64,000 nt of DNA from Ferrimonas balearica DSM 9799 (GTDB lineage Bacteria; Pseudomonadota; Gammaproteobacteria; Enterobacterales; Shewanellaceae): assembly GCF_000148645.1 (NCBI RefSeq), contig NC_014541.1:1488001-1552000 (forward strand). The letters run 5' to 3'. Below the pieces are notes generated by a model. It worked only from the letters and a program-made list of their open reading frames with translations. It was not told where the DNA came from and ran no database searches. Shown here piece by piece: positions 1 through 8,734 of the stretch; the first letter of the stretch is position 1, and each line of letters opens with the position of its first letter. Both the position numbers and the translations under genes were made by a program.

Positions 1-279
1 TATTTCCCCCCCCCCGGACAACTGCAGAGCCGCCATTGAGCCGGAGCGGCTTATCCCGCCAGCCAAACGGCGCTGCCTGCCAACAGAATTTGCCTCAATG
101 ACTGCCTTTTGAGGTCGAGTCAAATGGTGTTGGCGGGACTGAATTTAACGCATTGATCAGGCAGGGCTTGCTTGCTACCTTAGCCGCCAACCACTCCGAT
201 AGTTTGTTGGGGCACGTGGCAGACCGAACACAGAAATCTCTGCGTAAACGGCGCCGTTGCGGGCTCGGCAAGGTCTTGC
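1..279. other. Non-coding start of window with poly-C tract
   Basis: No convincing gene is seen here. A run of ten C residues lies at about 6-15. It could be a variable homopolymer tract or an assembly artefact. The last bases contain a modest Shine-Dalgarno-like AAGG in front of the first gene. Confidence 0.4.
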
Positions 280-1680
280 ATGATTACCTACAGAACCCAG
301 TTTCCGCTCAACCCCGAACACCATATCCACCGCGTCCTTGATGCTGGCCGGGTCTGGATAGCGAACAGCCCCCATTACGCGTTATCCGGCGTGTTAGCCG
401 GGGATCCAGAGATTGTTGATGGCACCCGGTTCAGCCTCGACGATGAGTCCATGACGTTCCGTCACTATGAGGCAGATGAGCAACTGGCGTCGTTTCGGTT
501 TGAGGTGTCGGATTCCAGTGGGGTGCGCTGGGTCACCGAGGTGGCCGCAGTAAAGCAGGACGACAAGATGTCGGTCTCCATCCAGTTGAGTGCCGATGCC
601 GAACAGCCGCTGGAGAAGCTTGGGCAGGGAAAGGCCCCCTACATCGTCAAGGTACTGCTGCGCGACATCGGCGGTGGCAAAGATGGCGCGCTGACGGTAT
701 CCGACCGCCCCTATTACCTGGATGAGGACGAGGTGGCCCTGGCGGCCAGCCTGATCAACGGCACCGCACAGTGCCAGTTGCCCATCGTCTACGTCAGTGC
801 CAATAACGACAACAGCGCTCACGTCCATGCCAGCCAGCTGGCCGGGTGGCTGGCCGGTATGGCCCACGTCATCGTTGAGCCCAGCCGGGATTTTTCTTTC
901 CGATTGATGCCCCAGGTGTACAACGAAAACGCCTACGGCGGTGCGGTGGCCATCTACTGGCCCGATGGCATGGGCAAGTGGTCGTTTATGCCGGTGAACC
1001 AGTATGCCGACCCCAAGGTGATGCAGGGCGCCATCACGGCCAAACTGCGCAACTCCTTGTTGTACCAGCGTCTCAAATCGCAGTGCCGCTGGGGTTACAT
1101 CCAGGAGAAAGTGGCTAAGGCGAAGCTGGAAGCACTCAAAGCCTCCGGTTCCGATCAGGTGGCGGATTATATCGAGCTGTTTGATAACGAGATTGCCGCC
1201 AAGGATGAGGAGATCCACCGTCTGGAGTCTGAGATCGCCCGACTGAAATACGGCAGCTTTAACCGCTCTGACAACCCGATTCAGGACGGCGCGATTGCGT
1301 TGATCTCTGGGGAGCCCGATCTGTACCAGGCCGAGCGGCTGGCACTGGTGATGGAGGCTCTGGTAGCGGCACGGGATTCCGCGGAGCCCCACAGCCGACG
1401 CAGCGACATCCTCTCCGACCTGATTGAGCAGAATTGCAGTAACGGCGAGCGGGAGTCGATCCTGACTACCCTCAAAGCGCAGCTGCGGGCCTACAAATCG
1501 ATGTCCTCCGCCACCCGACAGAGCCTGGAGGGGTTGGGCTTTGCAGTGTATGAAGATGGCAAGCATTACAAGCTGATCTTCCGGGGGGATGAGCGCTACT
1601 CCTTTACCCTGGCCAAGACCGGCAGCGACTTCCGGGGTGGCCTTAACTCCTACTCCGACCTGAAAAAACGGCTGTTCTGA
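280..1680 (+). CDS. Unrecognised two-domain protein with central coiled coil and HicA-like C-terminus
   Basis: A 466-residue protein that I do not recognise. It has no signal peptide or membrane segment, so it is probably cytoplasmic. Residues about 1-250 form a mixed alpha/beta region containing a LPIVYVSA strand and an AHVIVEP strand. Residues about 280-330 are charged and heptad-like (EIAAKDEEIHRLESEIARLK), which fits a coiled coil. The last 50 or so residues (GFAVYEDGKHYKLIF, then FTLAKTGSD) resemble the small double-stranded-RNA-binding-like fold of HicA toxins. That resemblance is by eye only. The ATG at 280 has AAGG about 8 bases upstream. The gene stands alone and ends at a bidirectional terminator shared with mogA. 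A role in nucleic-acid binding or defence is a guess. Confidence 0.75.
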   Translation: MITYRTQFPLNPEHHIHRVLDAGRVWIANSPHYALSGVLAGDPEIVDGTRFSLDDESMTFRHYEADEQLASFRFEVSDSSGVRWVTEVAAVKQDDKMSVSIQLSADAEQPLEKLGQGKAPYIVKVLLRDIGGGKDGALTVSDRPYYLDEDEVALAASLINGTAQCQLPIVYVSANNDNSAHVHASQLAGWLAGMAHVIVEPSRDFSFRLMPQVYNENAYGGAVAIYWPDGMGKWSFMPVNQYADPKVMQGAITAKLRNSLLYQRLKSQCRWGYIQEKVAKAKLEALKASGSDQVADYIELFDNEIAAKDEEIHRLESEIARLKYGSFNRSDNPIQDGAIALISGEPDLYQAERLALVMEALVAARDSAEPHSRRSDILSDLIEQNCSNGERESILTTLKAQLRAYKSMSSATRQSLEGLGFAVYEDGKHYKLIFRGDERYSFTLAKTGSDFRGGLNSYSDLKKRLF

Positions 1681-1698
1681 CGGCCGGAGCGGACAACA

Positions 1699-1726
1699 AA
1701 AAGGGCAGCCATCGGGCTGCCCTTTT
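1699..1726. terminator. Bidirectional terminator between the unknown gene and mogA
   Basis: The stem AAAAGGGCAGCC pairs with GGGCTGCCCTTTT across a 3-4 base loop. The A run on one side and T run on the other let it work for both convergent genes. Confidence 0.85.
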
Positions 1727-1742
1727 GCGTGATAACGCGAGC

Positions 1743-2276
1743 TTACTTGGCCTTGGGGCGGAACGGCTTGATCACCGCTTCGTCGCACTCCAGGAACGGG
1801 CCTTCCATCAGGTCGATGCAGTAGGGGATGGCGGGGAACACTGCGTCCAGACACTCGCGGATCGATTTCGGCTTGCCCGGCAGGTTGACGATCAGGGTAT
1901 CGCTGCGCAGGCCTGCGGTCTGGCGGGACAGGATGGCGGTAGGCACAAACTTCAGGGATTCGGTCCGCATCAGCTCGCCAAAGCCCGGCATCATGCGGTC
2001 ACATACCGCTTCGGTGGCTTCCGGGGTCACGTCACGCTTGGCCGGACCGGTGCCGCCGGTGGTCACCACCAGGCAACAGCCCTGCTCATCGGCCATCTTA
2101 ATCAGGGTCGCTTCAATCACGTCCTGCTCGTCCGGGATCACCTCGTAAACCGGCTCCCACTCAGAGGTGAGGTACTCGTTCAGGGTGTCGATAATGGCTT
2201 TGCCGGAGAGGTCTTCGTATACGCCGGCGCTGGCGCGGTCACTGACTGTCACGATGCCGATTTTGGCGATGGTCAT
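1743..2276 (-). CDS. mogA: Molybdopterin adenylyltransferase MogA
   Basis: A 177-residue MogA/MoaB-family enzyme. It adenylylates molybdopterin before metal insertion in molybdenum cofactor synthesis, in the cytoplasm. The family signature TTGGTGPAKRDVTPEA is at about residues 71-86. The N-terminal strand IGIVTVSDRASAG and the late NLPGKPKSI loop are also typical. Length is close to that of E. coli MogA. It is transcribed alone, convergent with the unknown gene. Its proximity to tupA and the modA-like gene suggests a molybdenum/tungsten neighbourhood, though on the opposite strand. Confidence 0.95.
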   Translation of the reverse strand: MTIAKIGIVTVSDRASAGVYEDLSGKAIIDTLNEYLTSEWEPVYEVIPDEQDVIEATLIKMADEQGCCLVVTTGGTGPAKRDVTPEATEAVCDRMMPGFGELMRTESLKFVPTAILSRQTAGLRSDTLIVNLPGKPKSIRECLDAVFPAIPYCIDLMEGPFLECDEAVIKPFRPKAK

Positions 2277-2555
2277 GAATTCCGTCCTTACAGATTGGTG
2301 GAAGCGTTTGCGCTGTGAATCATAAAGGAAGGCGGGCGCGGATGCTTGTCTTTATGCCGGCCGTCATCGACGGCGCCAATTTGAGCCTGAGAAGCGCCCG
2401 ACCGGCGTTGCAATTTGAACGGTCACATCCGCCGATGCCCCAGTCTGACCGGTGCTGTGGAGCAGGTTTAAACGCGAGGCTGCGCAAACCGTGCTACACC
2501 TATCGAGGCGCATCAATGCGCCGCTCCCTGATGTAGGCAGTATGGGGATGCGGTT

Positions 2556-2792
2556 ATGTATTACCTCTCTGACCGAGCTTCAAGAACTTACGACGGCCTC
2601 TATACCGACAGGGCCATCGCGGAACATCTCGCCGACCATATGAACAGCGTCTGGCAGGGCGCGAACTTCCAGGTGTATGAAAGCCACCGTCCCACCACCG
2701 ACTCCGAGGTGAAGGATCTGGCCTGGCATGGCGATCCGGAAGGCACCGCACGGCTGGAATCACTCTATGACAGGGTGGATGAGGCGCCCTGA
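2556..2792 (+). CDS. Small acidic hypothetical protein
   Basis: A 78-residue protein without a signal peptide or membrane segment. It is rich in Asp, His and Tyr (MYYLSDRASRTYDGLYTDR at the N-terminus). I do not recognise the family. It is followed almost at once by a strong intrinsic terminator (2805-2830), which supports it being a real, separately transcribed gene. Confidence 0.6.
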   Translation: MYYLSDRASRTYDGLYTDRAIAEHLADHMNSVWQGANFQVYESHRPTTDSEVKDLAWHGDPEGTARLESLYDRVDEAP

Positions 2793-2804
2793 CAGCCGCT
2801 TTTC

Positions 2805-2830
2805 GGGAGGCCGTAGCGCCTCCCTTTTTT
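2805..2830 (+). terminator. Intrinsic terminator after the small hypothetical gene
   Basis: GGGAGGC pairs with GCCTCCC around a 6-base loop, followed by six T residues. Confidence 0.85.
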
Positions 2831-3128
2831 GATGCGGAGTACGGCGATACGCCAGCTGGCCCATAACCGGGTGGGTTTCGTGCGATATTTCAGCGGTTTG
2901 CGGTGTGGCGTTTTGTCCCTGAACGGTGCGTATTCCTGTCACCTCTGCGACAAAGTGTCCTTTTGGGTTGTGATAATTACTCCCTGTTGTCATTTCCGGT
3001 AATTTCACAGTGATGTCAGACGGGATTTTCATTGTTGCCCCTTGTTGGCCGCCAGCCCACTCACCAGAATGCCTGCAGCTGATTTGAGGGTTTGTCGCCC
3101 CAACGACGTCCCTACGGCACACTTTTTG
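2831..3128. other. Long non-coding leader region before tupA
   Basis: About 300 bases with no supportable gene. It probably holds the tupA promoter. I found no convincing ModE-type palindrome, and no CRP site like those in the cytochrome locus. Confidence 0.4.
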
Positions 3129-3172
3129 CCTTGTTCGGGTGGTTTACCACTCACTGAACGCCCGAACGAGGC
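3128..3172 (+). promoter_or_regulatory. Stable stem-loop in the tupA leader
   Basis: GCCTTGTTCGGG (3128-3139) pairs with CCCGAACGAGGC (3161-3172) over 12 base pairs with one G-T wobble. The enclosed 21-base loop contains an inner GTGG/CCAC hairpin that would compete for one base of the main stem. The element ends about 12 bases before the tupA Shine-Dalgarno AGGGAG. It has no T run, so it is not a terminator. A riboswitch or translational control role in oxyanion sensing is inference. Confidence 0.55.
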
Positions 3173-3195
3173 CTTTGCATTTACAGGGAGCAACA

Positions 3196-4014
3196 ATGAT
3201 CAAGTTCAAACATCTGGCTGCGACACTGCTGTTGGCGTGCGCGCTTCCCACCGCCGCACTGGCGCACGAAGGCAACCACGTTGTTAAGCTGGCCACCACC
3301 ACCAGCACCGACAACTCCGGCTTGCTGGCCTACCTGCTGCCGACGTTTGAAAAAGAGACCGGTTACGAAGTGCAGGTGATCGCCACCGGCACCGGTAAAG
3401 CCCTGCGCCACGGCCGCAACGGCGACGTTGACGTGGTGATGACTCACGCCCCGGCCGCCGAAGCCAAGTTTGTTTCCGATGGTTTTGGCCGCGAGCCGCG
3501 CCAGCTGATGGCCAACGACTTTGTGGTACTGGGCCCGAAAGACGACCCGGCTGGCATCCGTGATGCCGCCAACGTGGTGGAAGCGTTCGCCAAGATCGCC
3601 GAAACCAAGACCCCGTTTGTGTCCCGTGGTGACGAATCCGGCACCCATATGAAAGAGCTGGCCATCTGGGAAAAAGCGGAAGTGACCCCGGACTTCACCG
3701 GCTACGCCGCCATCGGTCAGGGCATGGGCCCGGCGATGCTGACCGCCAGCGAAATGGGCGCCTACGTTCTGGCTGACCGCGGCACCTATCTGGCCTTTAT
3801 GGACAAGCTGAACCTCGACGTGGTGTACGAAGGCGACAAGACCCTGCTGAACCCCTACCAGGTGATCCTGATCAGCGAGCAGAAGTACCCGGACCTGAAC
3901 CACGAAGGTGCCCAGGCGTTCAGTGACTGGCTGGTGAGCGACGAAGGCCAGACCATGATCAACAGCTTCCGCATCAACGGTATGCCGCTGTTCAAGGCCA
4001 CCTACCAGCAGTAA
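3196..4014 (+). CDS. tupA: Tungstate-type ABC transporter substrate-binding protein (TupA family)
   Basis: A 272-residue periplasmic binding protein. The signal peptide MIKFKHLAATLLLACALPTA is followed by AALAHEG. The LATTTSTDNSGLL motif near the mature N-terminus is the hallmark of TupA-type tungstate-binding proteins. SRGDESGTHMKE at about residue 145 is also typical. The ATG at 3196 is preferred over an upstream in-frame start because AGGGAG lies 5 bases before it and the signal peptide begins there. No permease or ATPase gene follows. The next gene encodes a second oxyanion-binding protein. Tungstate versus molybdate specificity is inferred from family motifs. Confidence 0.9.
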   Translation: MIKFKHLAATLLLACALPTAALAHEGNHVVKLATTTSTDNSGLLAYLLPTFEKETGYEVQVIATGTGKALRHGRNGDVDVVMTHAPAAEAKFVSDGFGREPRQLMANDFVVLGPKDDPAGIRDAANVVEAFAKIAETKTPFVSRGDESGTHMKELAIWEKAEVTPDFTGYAAIGQGMGPAMLTASEMGAYVLADRGTYLAFMDKLNLDVVYEGDKTLLNPYQVILISEQKYPDLNHEGAQAFSDWLVSDEGQTMINSFRINGMPLFKATYQQ

Positions 4015-4040
4015 TTCTCACTGCCCGCTTACCCCTTGCG

Positions 4041-4067
4041 AATGGTCAGCCCCGGCTGGCCATTTTA
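4041..4067 (+). terminator. Terminator-like hairpin between tupA and the modA-like gene
   Basis: ATGGTCAGC pairs with GCTGGCCAT (one G-T pair) and is followed by a short TTTT. It could be a partial terminator that lowers expression of the downstream gene. Confidence 0.5.
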
Positions 4068-4111
4068 CTGCGCCGAACCCGGTCGCAGCACCAATCGAAA
4101 AGGACACTTTG

Positions 4112-4924
4112 ATGAAACTGGTAAAACGCCTGATTCTGCCGATGCTGATCACCGGCTCCGCTCTGTCTGCCCCGGCCCTGGCCGAGGCCCCGGTAAACCT
4201 CTACGCCGCAGGCAGCCTTAAGGCCGCCCTGGGTGAACTGGCTAAGGTGTACCAGCAGCAGTCCGGCCAGGCGGTGGCCACTCAGTTCGGCCCCAGTGGC
4301 CTGCTGCGTAAAGAGATTGAGCAGCACAACCAGGCTGACCTGTTTGCCTCCGCCAACCTGGCGCACCCGGATACCCTGGCCGCTGCCGGTTGGGGCCGCT
4401 CTGTGGTGCTGTTTGCCCGTAACCAACTGTGCGCCATTGCCCAACCGGAGCTGGCGGTCAGCACCGACACCCTGCTGCCGGTGATGCTGCAGCCACAGGT
4501 TCGGGTCGGCACCTCCACGCCGAAAGCGGATCCCAGCGGCGACTACGCCTGGGAGCTGTTCCGCAAGGCTGACCAGCAGCAGGCTGGTGCCTACCAGACC
4601 CTGTCTGACAAGGCGCTGACCCTGACCGGTGGCCCGGACAGTGAACCGGCCCCGAAAGGCAAAAACCAGTACGGCTGGGTGATGAGTGAGAAACGGGCCG
4701 ACCTGTTTATCACTTACTGCACCAACGCGGTACTGGCCCAGCAGCAGGTGCCCCAGCTGCAGATCATCCAGGTGCCGCAGGCCCTGTCCGTGGGCGCCAG
4801 CTACGGCATGCTGGTGAAGCAGGACGCCCAGCCTCAGGCCTGGGACCTGGCCATGTTTATCCTGTCTGAACAGGGCCAGAGCATCCTCAGCCGCTACGGC
4901 TTTGTCGCGCCGAGCCTGCGCTAA
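4112..4924 (+). CDS. ModA-like molybdate ABC transporter substrate-binding protein
   Basis: A 270-residue periplasmic protein with a signal peptide ending at about ALAEA. The mature N-terminus VNLYAAGSLKAALGELAK and the following FGPSGLLRKEIE match the oxyanion-binding loops of ModA proteins. It is slightly longer than E. coli ModA. The ATG at 4112 has AAAAGGA about 8 bases upstream. It follows tupA by about 100 bases and precedes a porin. No modB or modC is present, so the permease must be encoded elsewhere, or the protein works outside a classical ABC system. Confidence 0.85.
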   Translation: MKLVKRLILPMLITGSALSAPALAEAPVNLYAAGSLKAALGELAKVYQQQSGQAVATQFGPSGLLRKEIEQHNQADLFASANLAHPDTLAAAGWGRSVVLFARNQLCAIAQPELAVSTDTLLPVMLQPQVRVGTSTPKADPSGDYAWELFRKADQQQAGAYQTLSDKALTLTGGPDSEPAPKGKNQYGWVMSEKRADLFITYCTNAVLAQQQVPQLQIIQVPQALSVGASYGMLVKQDAQPQAWDLAMFILSEQGQSILSRYGFVAPSLR

Positions 4925-5076
4925 CACGTTAACCCCCCTCACGTCGTCGAACGGAATCACGCCTGAGCGCTGGTCGCGCCCCATGGCGTCGGCGACGTGC
5001 GGCCTAATTTTGGCGCCATGCGCCACCACACCCTCCAAGAAACGTCCCGATGGACACTGTAAGGACTCTAATTTCC

Positions 5077-6012
5077 ATGTCGATGAAACCGACCCTGATC
5101 GCCGCCGCCTTGGCTGCCCTGACCCTGCCCGCTACTGCCACCGCCGCTGACCCGCTGCAGATGTACGGTCGTCTTAATCTGGTGCTGCAGGCCAATGACA
5201 TTCAGGGTGAAAGCGAAACCCGTGTCGGCAGCTACTCCTCCCGTGTGGGCATCAAGGGCAGCCACCAGATCAACGAAAGCCTCGAAGCGTTCTACCAGGC
5301 CGAGTGGGGCCTGAATGTGACCGAAGGCGAAGAGACCTTTACCCATCGCAACCAGTTCATCGGTCTGCGTGGTGATTTTGGTACCACCACCATCGGTCGC
5401 CGCGACACTGCGCTGAAGCGCTCTCAGGGCAAAGTTGACCAGTTCAACGACTTTGAAGGTGACTTCAACAAGATCATGAGCGGTGAGGTGCGCGCTTCCC
5501 AGCAGGTGTCCTACGCCACTCCGCGCCTGGCCGACCTGCTCACCGCTGAACTCACCTACCTGGCCGACGATGGCAACAAGGGCGAGCATGGCATTTCTGC
5601 GGCGTTGATGGCCGGTGACGCCAGCTACCGTAAGCAGCCGTTCTACGCGGCCGTGGCCTACGACAGCGAGGTGGCCCAGCGCGACGTACTGCGCGTGACC
5701 GCCGGCGCCAAGCTGGCGGGCATTGAGCTGGGCGCCATCTACTCCGACGAAGAGGTGGTGGCCGGTGAGCTGAACGGCGCCTCCGGCGACGCCTTTATGG
5801 TGTCTGCGGGCTACAAAATCGGTAACGGTAAGATCAAAGCCCAGTACGCCGATGGTGACGTACCGGCCCGTGCCAACACCTCCTACAGCGTGGGTGGCGA
5901 GTACCGCCTGTCCAAGCAGATGAAGGTGAACGCCTACTACACCACTCTGGAGTGGGACAGCAAAGACGAAGACGACAGCTACCTGGGCCTGGGCCTGCAG
6001 TACGACTTCTGA
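5077..6012 (+). CDS. Gram-negative outer membrane porin
   Basis: A 311-residue trimeric-porin-type beta-barrel. The signal peptide ends in TATAADP, followed by LQMYGRLNLVLQ, the first-strand signature of the family. GSRVGIKGSHQI-like and FIGLRGDFGTTTIGRRD strands follow. The protein ends in Phe (LGLGLQYDF), as needed for barrel assembly. The ATG at 5077 has AAGGA about 11 bases upstream. Its position after two oxyanion-binding proteins suggests it may pass oxyanions, but that is inference. Confidence 0.9.
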   Translation: MSMKPTLIAAALAALTLPATATAADPLQMYGRLNLVLQANDIQGESETRVGSYSSRVGIKGSHQINESLEAFYQAEWGLNVTEGEETFTHRNQFIGLRGDFGTTTIGRRDTALKRSQGKVDQFNDFEGDFNKIMSGEVRASQQVSYATPRLADLLTAELTYLADDGNKGEHGISAALMAGDASYRKQPFYAAVAYDSEVAQRDVLRVTAGAKLAGIELGAIYSDEEVVAGELNGASGDAFMVSAGYKIGNGKIKAQYADGDVPARANTSYSVGGEYRLSKQMKVNAYYTTLEWDSKDEDDSYLGLGLQYDF

Positions 6013-6030
6013 GCCCTGCGCGCGGATTAG

Positions 6031-6061
6031 AAAAAACGGAGCCAGTTGGCTCCGTTTTTTT
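6031..6061. terminator. Bidirectional terminator between the porin and the AstE-like gene
   Basis: AAAAAACGGAGCC pairs with GGCTCCGTTTTTT around AGTT. It lies between convergent genes and has A and T runs on either side. Confidence 0.9.
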
Positions 6062-6066
6062 GTCCG

Positions 6067-7125
6067 TTACAGGATGGGCGCTTCGCCCACCACGTCGGAA
6101 GTCCCGGCCTCGGGCTCGTGGGTTTCGTGGAAATCCTCGAGCTGGTCGGCCACATCGTCCACCGCCCGTTTGTAGTAGGCCAGGTGGAACAGCGCTTCAC
6201 CTTCGTGCACCAGCGGCAGGTTGGTGCGGCCAATCACGATGCTGTCGCGGGGGGCGATCACCGGCTCTTCAGAGTCACCCAGCGGGTCAGCGATCATCCC
6301 CAGCACCGCCCCTTTCTCGGCCTTGGCACCCATTGGCAGCATGGCGCGGAAGATGCCGGAAACCGGCGCCCGCACCCAGGAGCTGGTATGGGATACCATC
6401 GTCGTCTTGGGTTTTGCTTCCTTACTGCGCGACGGCGGCAGCATGCCGAGATGGCGCATCACGTTTAGTACGCCCTTGACCCCGGCACGAATGCAGATCT
6501 CGTCAAAGCGCAGGGCTTCGCCAGCTTCATACAGCAGGATAGGGGTGCCGTTGGCCCCCGCTACCGCCCGCAGGGAGCCGTCGCGGATCTCAGAGTGCAT
6601 CACCACTGGCACGCCAAAGGCGTGGGCCATCCCTTCGGTTTCCGGGTGGCTCAGGTCAGCCCGGATCTGCGGCAGGTTGTCACGGTGACGGGCACCGGTG
6701 TGCAGGTCGATGCCGTGGGTGCACTTGTTCACCACCTCGTTGAGGAAGGTGTGTGCCACCCGGCCTGCCAGCGTACCGCGCTCGCTGCCGGGGAAGCTGC
6801 GGTTCAAATCGCGGCCATCCGGCAGGTAGCGTGACTGAGACAGGAAGCCATGCAGGTTCACAATGGGCGCCAGCACCAGGGTGCCTTTCAGTCGCTTCAG
6901 TGCCTTTAGCTTCTGCAGGCGACGGATCACCTCCACGCCGTTGATCTCGTCGCCGTGGATGGCGGCGCTGACAAACAGGCAGGGGCCTGGGCTGTGTCCG
7001 TTCAGCACGCGAACAGACAGTTGCAGTTGATGTTGCGTCACCAATCCCGCTAACGGGATCTCGACGGTGCGCTGTTGACCCGGCAGGATGGTTTCCCCGC
7101 CAAATTCAATGGGCCGGTTTTTCAT
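6067..7125 (-). CDS. Succinylglutamate desuccinylase/aspartoacylase (AstE/AspA) family hydrolase
   Basis: A 352-residue zinc hydrolase of the M14-like AstE/AspA family. Zinc and substrate residues are visible: AAIHGDE (His and Glu ligands, about residues 53-59), DLNRSFPG, GIDLHTGA (third zinc ligand), and LLYEAGEAL with the likely catalytic Glu. The C-terminal 110 residues form a separate beta-rich domain with a biotinyl/barrel-like look (VRAPVSGIFR, GAVLGMI). It is the last gene of a three-gene unit after rimB and rimK, 22 bases downstream of rimK. It may trim amide-linked glutamate or another acyl-amino acid; the substrate is unknown. Confidence 0.9.
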   Translation of the reverse strand: MKNRPIEFGGETILPGQQRTVEIPLAGLVTQHQLQLSVRVLNGHSPGPCLFVSAAIHGDEINGVEVIRRLQKLKALKRLKGTLVLAPIVNLHGFLSQSRYLPDGRDLNRSFPGSERGTLAGRVAHTFLNEVVNKCTHGIDLHTGARHRDNLPQIRADLSHPETEGMAHAFGVPVVMHSEIRDGSLRAVAGANGTPILLYEAGEALRFDEICIRAGVKGVLNVMRHLGMLPPSRSKEAKPKTTMVSHTSSWVRAPVSGIFRAMLPMGAKAEKGAVLGMIADPLGDSEEPVIAPRDSIVIGRTNLPLVHEGEALFHLAYYKRAVDDVADQLEDFHETHEPEAGTSDVVGEAPIL

Positions 7126-7147
7126 CGTTTGGTACTACCTTGAGCCA

Positions 7148-8059
7148 TTAACCCTTATTGCTGCCCCGTTTGGTGCTGCTTTCGGGTTTGGCGTTCGCCT
7201 CGATGTATTCGATGATCTTACCGGCAACGTCTTTGCCGGTTGAGGTCTCGATCCCTTCAAGGCCCGGTGAGGAGTTGACCTCCATCACAAGCGGACCTCG
7301 CTCAGAGCGGAGTATATCCACGCCGGAAACCCGAAGTCCCATAGTTTGTGCAGCGGCAATGGCGGTTTTTCGCTCAGTCGGTGTCAGCTTGGTCAGGGAG
7401 GCGCTGCCACCCCGGTGCAGATTGGATCGGAATTCGCCTTTTTGCGCGGTGCGCTCCATGGCGGCCACCACGCGGTTACCAATCACAAAACAACGCACGT
7501 CGCTGCCGCCCGCTTCTTTGATGAACTCCTGCACCAGGAAGTCCGCTTCCAGCTCGCGGAAGGCGTCAATCACACTCTCGGCCGCCTTTTGGGTTTCGGC
7601 CAGCACCACGCCACGGCCTTGGGTGCCCTGCAGCAGTTTCACCACCAGCGGGGCACCGCCCACCAGCTTGATCAGGTCTTTGGTGTTGTCCACATGGTGA
7701 GCAAAGCCGGTGTTGGGCATGCCGATGCCCTTGCGGGACAGCAGCTGCAAAGAGCGCAGCTTATCGCGGGAGCGGCCCAGTGGAATGGACTCGGTCAGGC
7801 AGTAGACGCCCATCATCTCGAACTGGCGGATCACCGCAGTGCCGTAGTTGGTGATGGAGCTGCCGATGCGCGGAATGACGGCATCGAAGCCTTCCAACTT
7901 CTCGCCCTTGTACCAGATGGCGGGCTTGGTGGCGGCGATGTCGATATAACACTGGAGCGTGTCAATGACGTGCATCTCGTGACCGCGCAGCTCCCCGGCT
8001 TCAACCAGGCGGCGGGTGGAATAGAGCTTGGAACCGCGGGAAAGGATAGCGATTTTCAT
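7148..8059 (-). CDS. rimK: Ribosomal protein S6--L-glutamate ligase RimK
   Basis: A 303-residue ATP-grasp ligase. RimK adds glutamate residues to the C-terminus of ribosomal protein S6. The start [17 protein letters not shown] is typical of the family, so I place it at 8059 rather than 21 bases upstream. ATP-grasp motifs include [24 protein letters not shown] and [14 protein letters not shown] (metal-binding Glu and Asn). It lies between the RimB-like protease and the AstE-like hydrolase, all in one direction. Confidence 0.95.
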   Translation of the reverse strand: MKIAILSRGSKLYSTRRLVEAGELRGHEMHVIDTLQCYIDIAATKPAIWYKGEKLEGFDAVIPRIGSSITNYGTAVIRQFEMMGVYCLTESIPLGRSRDKLRSLQLLSRKGIGMPNTGFAHHVDNTKDLIKLVGGAPLVVKLLQGTQGRGVVLAETQKAAESVIDAFRELEADFLVQEFIKEAGGSDVRCFVIGNRVVAAMERTAQKGEFRSNLHRGGSASLTKLTPTERKTAIAAAQTMGLRVSGVDILRSERGPLVMEVNSSPGLEGIETSTGKDVAGKIIEYIEANAKPESSTKRGSNKG

Positions 8060-8151
8060 TGCATTAGCCTTATTAAACAATCTCTTGCTTTGTAACCTTG
8101 GCCGTAAAAAGCCGACGGCACACGGACGGAAACCGAGTCCGAGCTCGTGCG

Positions 8152-8640
8152 TTACTCTTCAAAACTGTTGGTGTCGTTGCTGTCGCATTCGGGGCTGTCG
8201 CTCACCGGTTGGGGCTCAAGCAGGTAGCCTTCATCAACGTCCACCACAAACCGTCCCTCCATGGCGTTGCGGCCAAGCAGCATGCGAAAGCGCATGGTGT
8301 CGCGGTTGGTGAGGGTGATTTGCGCGGTAAACTCATGGGAGCCGGCCCGGATACGGGTTTCGATCACGTATCGCATCTGAGTGTAGCCGCCGGAGTTGGT
8401 CACTTCGCGGCGGTCCGCCACCGGGGCTTCGCACTCCACTTCGGTTTCGTTGTCATCCTGGAATGGGTGGATGGCAAAACGAACCCAGGGTTTTCCTTCC
8501 CGCTCAAAGGGTTCGACGCGAAAAGCATGCAGCGCACAGGTCTTAGCGCCAGTATCCACCTTGGCTTTGATGTTGGGAAGTCCCAGATCGGGAAGATGTA
8601 CCCATTCTCGCCACCCTATGGTGGTTTTTTCAGCCGTCAT
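8152..8640 (-). CDS. rimB: RimB-type retropepsin-like protease (ATP-dependent zinc protease family)
   Basis: A 162-residue soluble protein. The aspartic-protease-like motif [12 protein letters not shown] is at about residues 28-39, and LLGRNAMEG near the C-terminus is also typical. The family is often annotated as ATP-dependent zinc protease. In Pseudomonas, RimB works with RimK to control S6 glutamylation. It is the first gene of the rimB-rimK-AstE-like unit, with AAAAGGGGG about 7 bases before the ATG. About 90 bases separate it from rimK. The acidic tail (residues 145-162) is poorly conserved-looking. Confidence 0.88.
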   Translation of the reverse strand: MTAEKTTIGWREWVHLPDLGLPNIKAKVDTGAKTCALHAFRVEPFEREGKPWVRFAIHPFQDDNETEVECEAPVADRREVTNSGGYTQMRYVIETRIRAGSHEFTAQITLTNRDTMRFRMLLGRNAMEGRFVVDVDEGYLLEPQPVSDSPECDSNDTNSFEE

Positions 8641-8734
8641 CAGTCGCCCCCTTTTACAATCAAGTGATTAACTGCACTATTGCAGTTCGAATGAAGATTG
8701 CAATTTTAGTTCACCGTTTTTCGAGGAAACGCCC

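Noticed and set aside
394-1854. A 486-codon minus-strand frame opposite the first gene.
   Set aside because: It runs across the shared terminator and into mogA in another frame. Its composition looks like an antisense shadow, while the plus-strand frame has a plausible start and a coherent protein.
2831-3195. A ModE operator or CRP site upstream of tupA.
   Set aside because: Partial matches such as TGTGATAATTACTCCC lack a second half-site, so I report only the hairpin.
8641-8734. A magnesium riboswitch in front of mgtE.
   Set aside because: The leader is only 94 bases and shows none of the long paired structure of an M-box.
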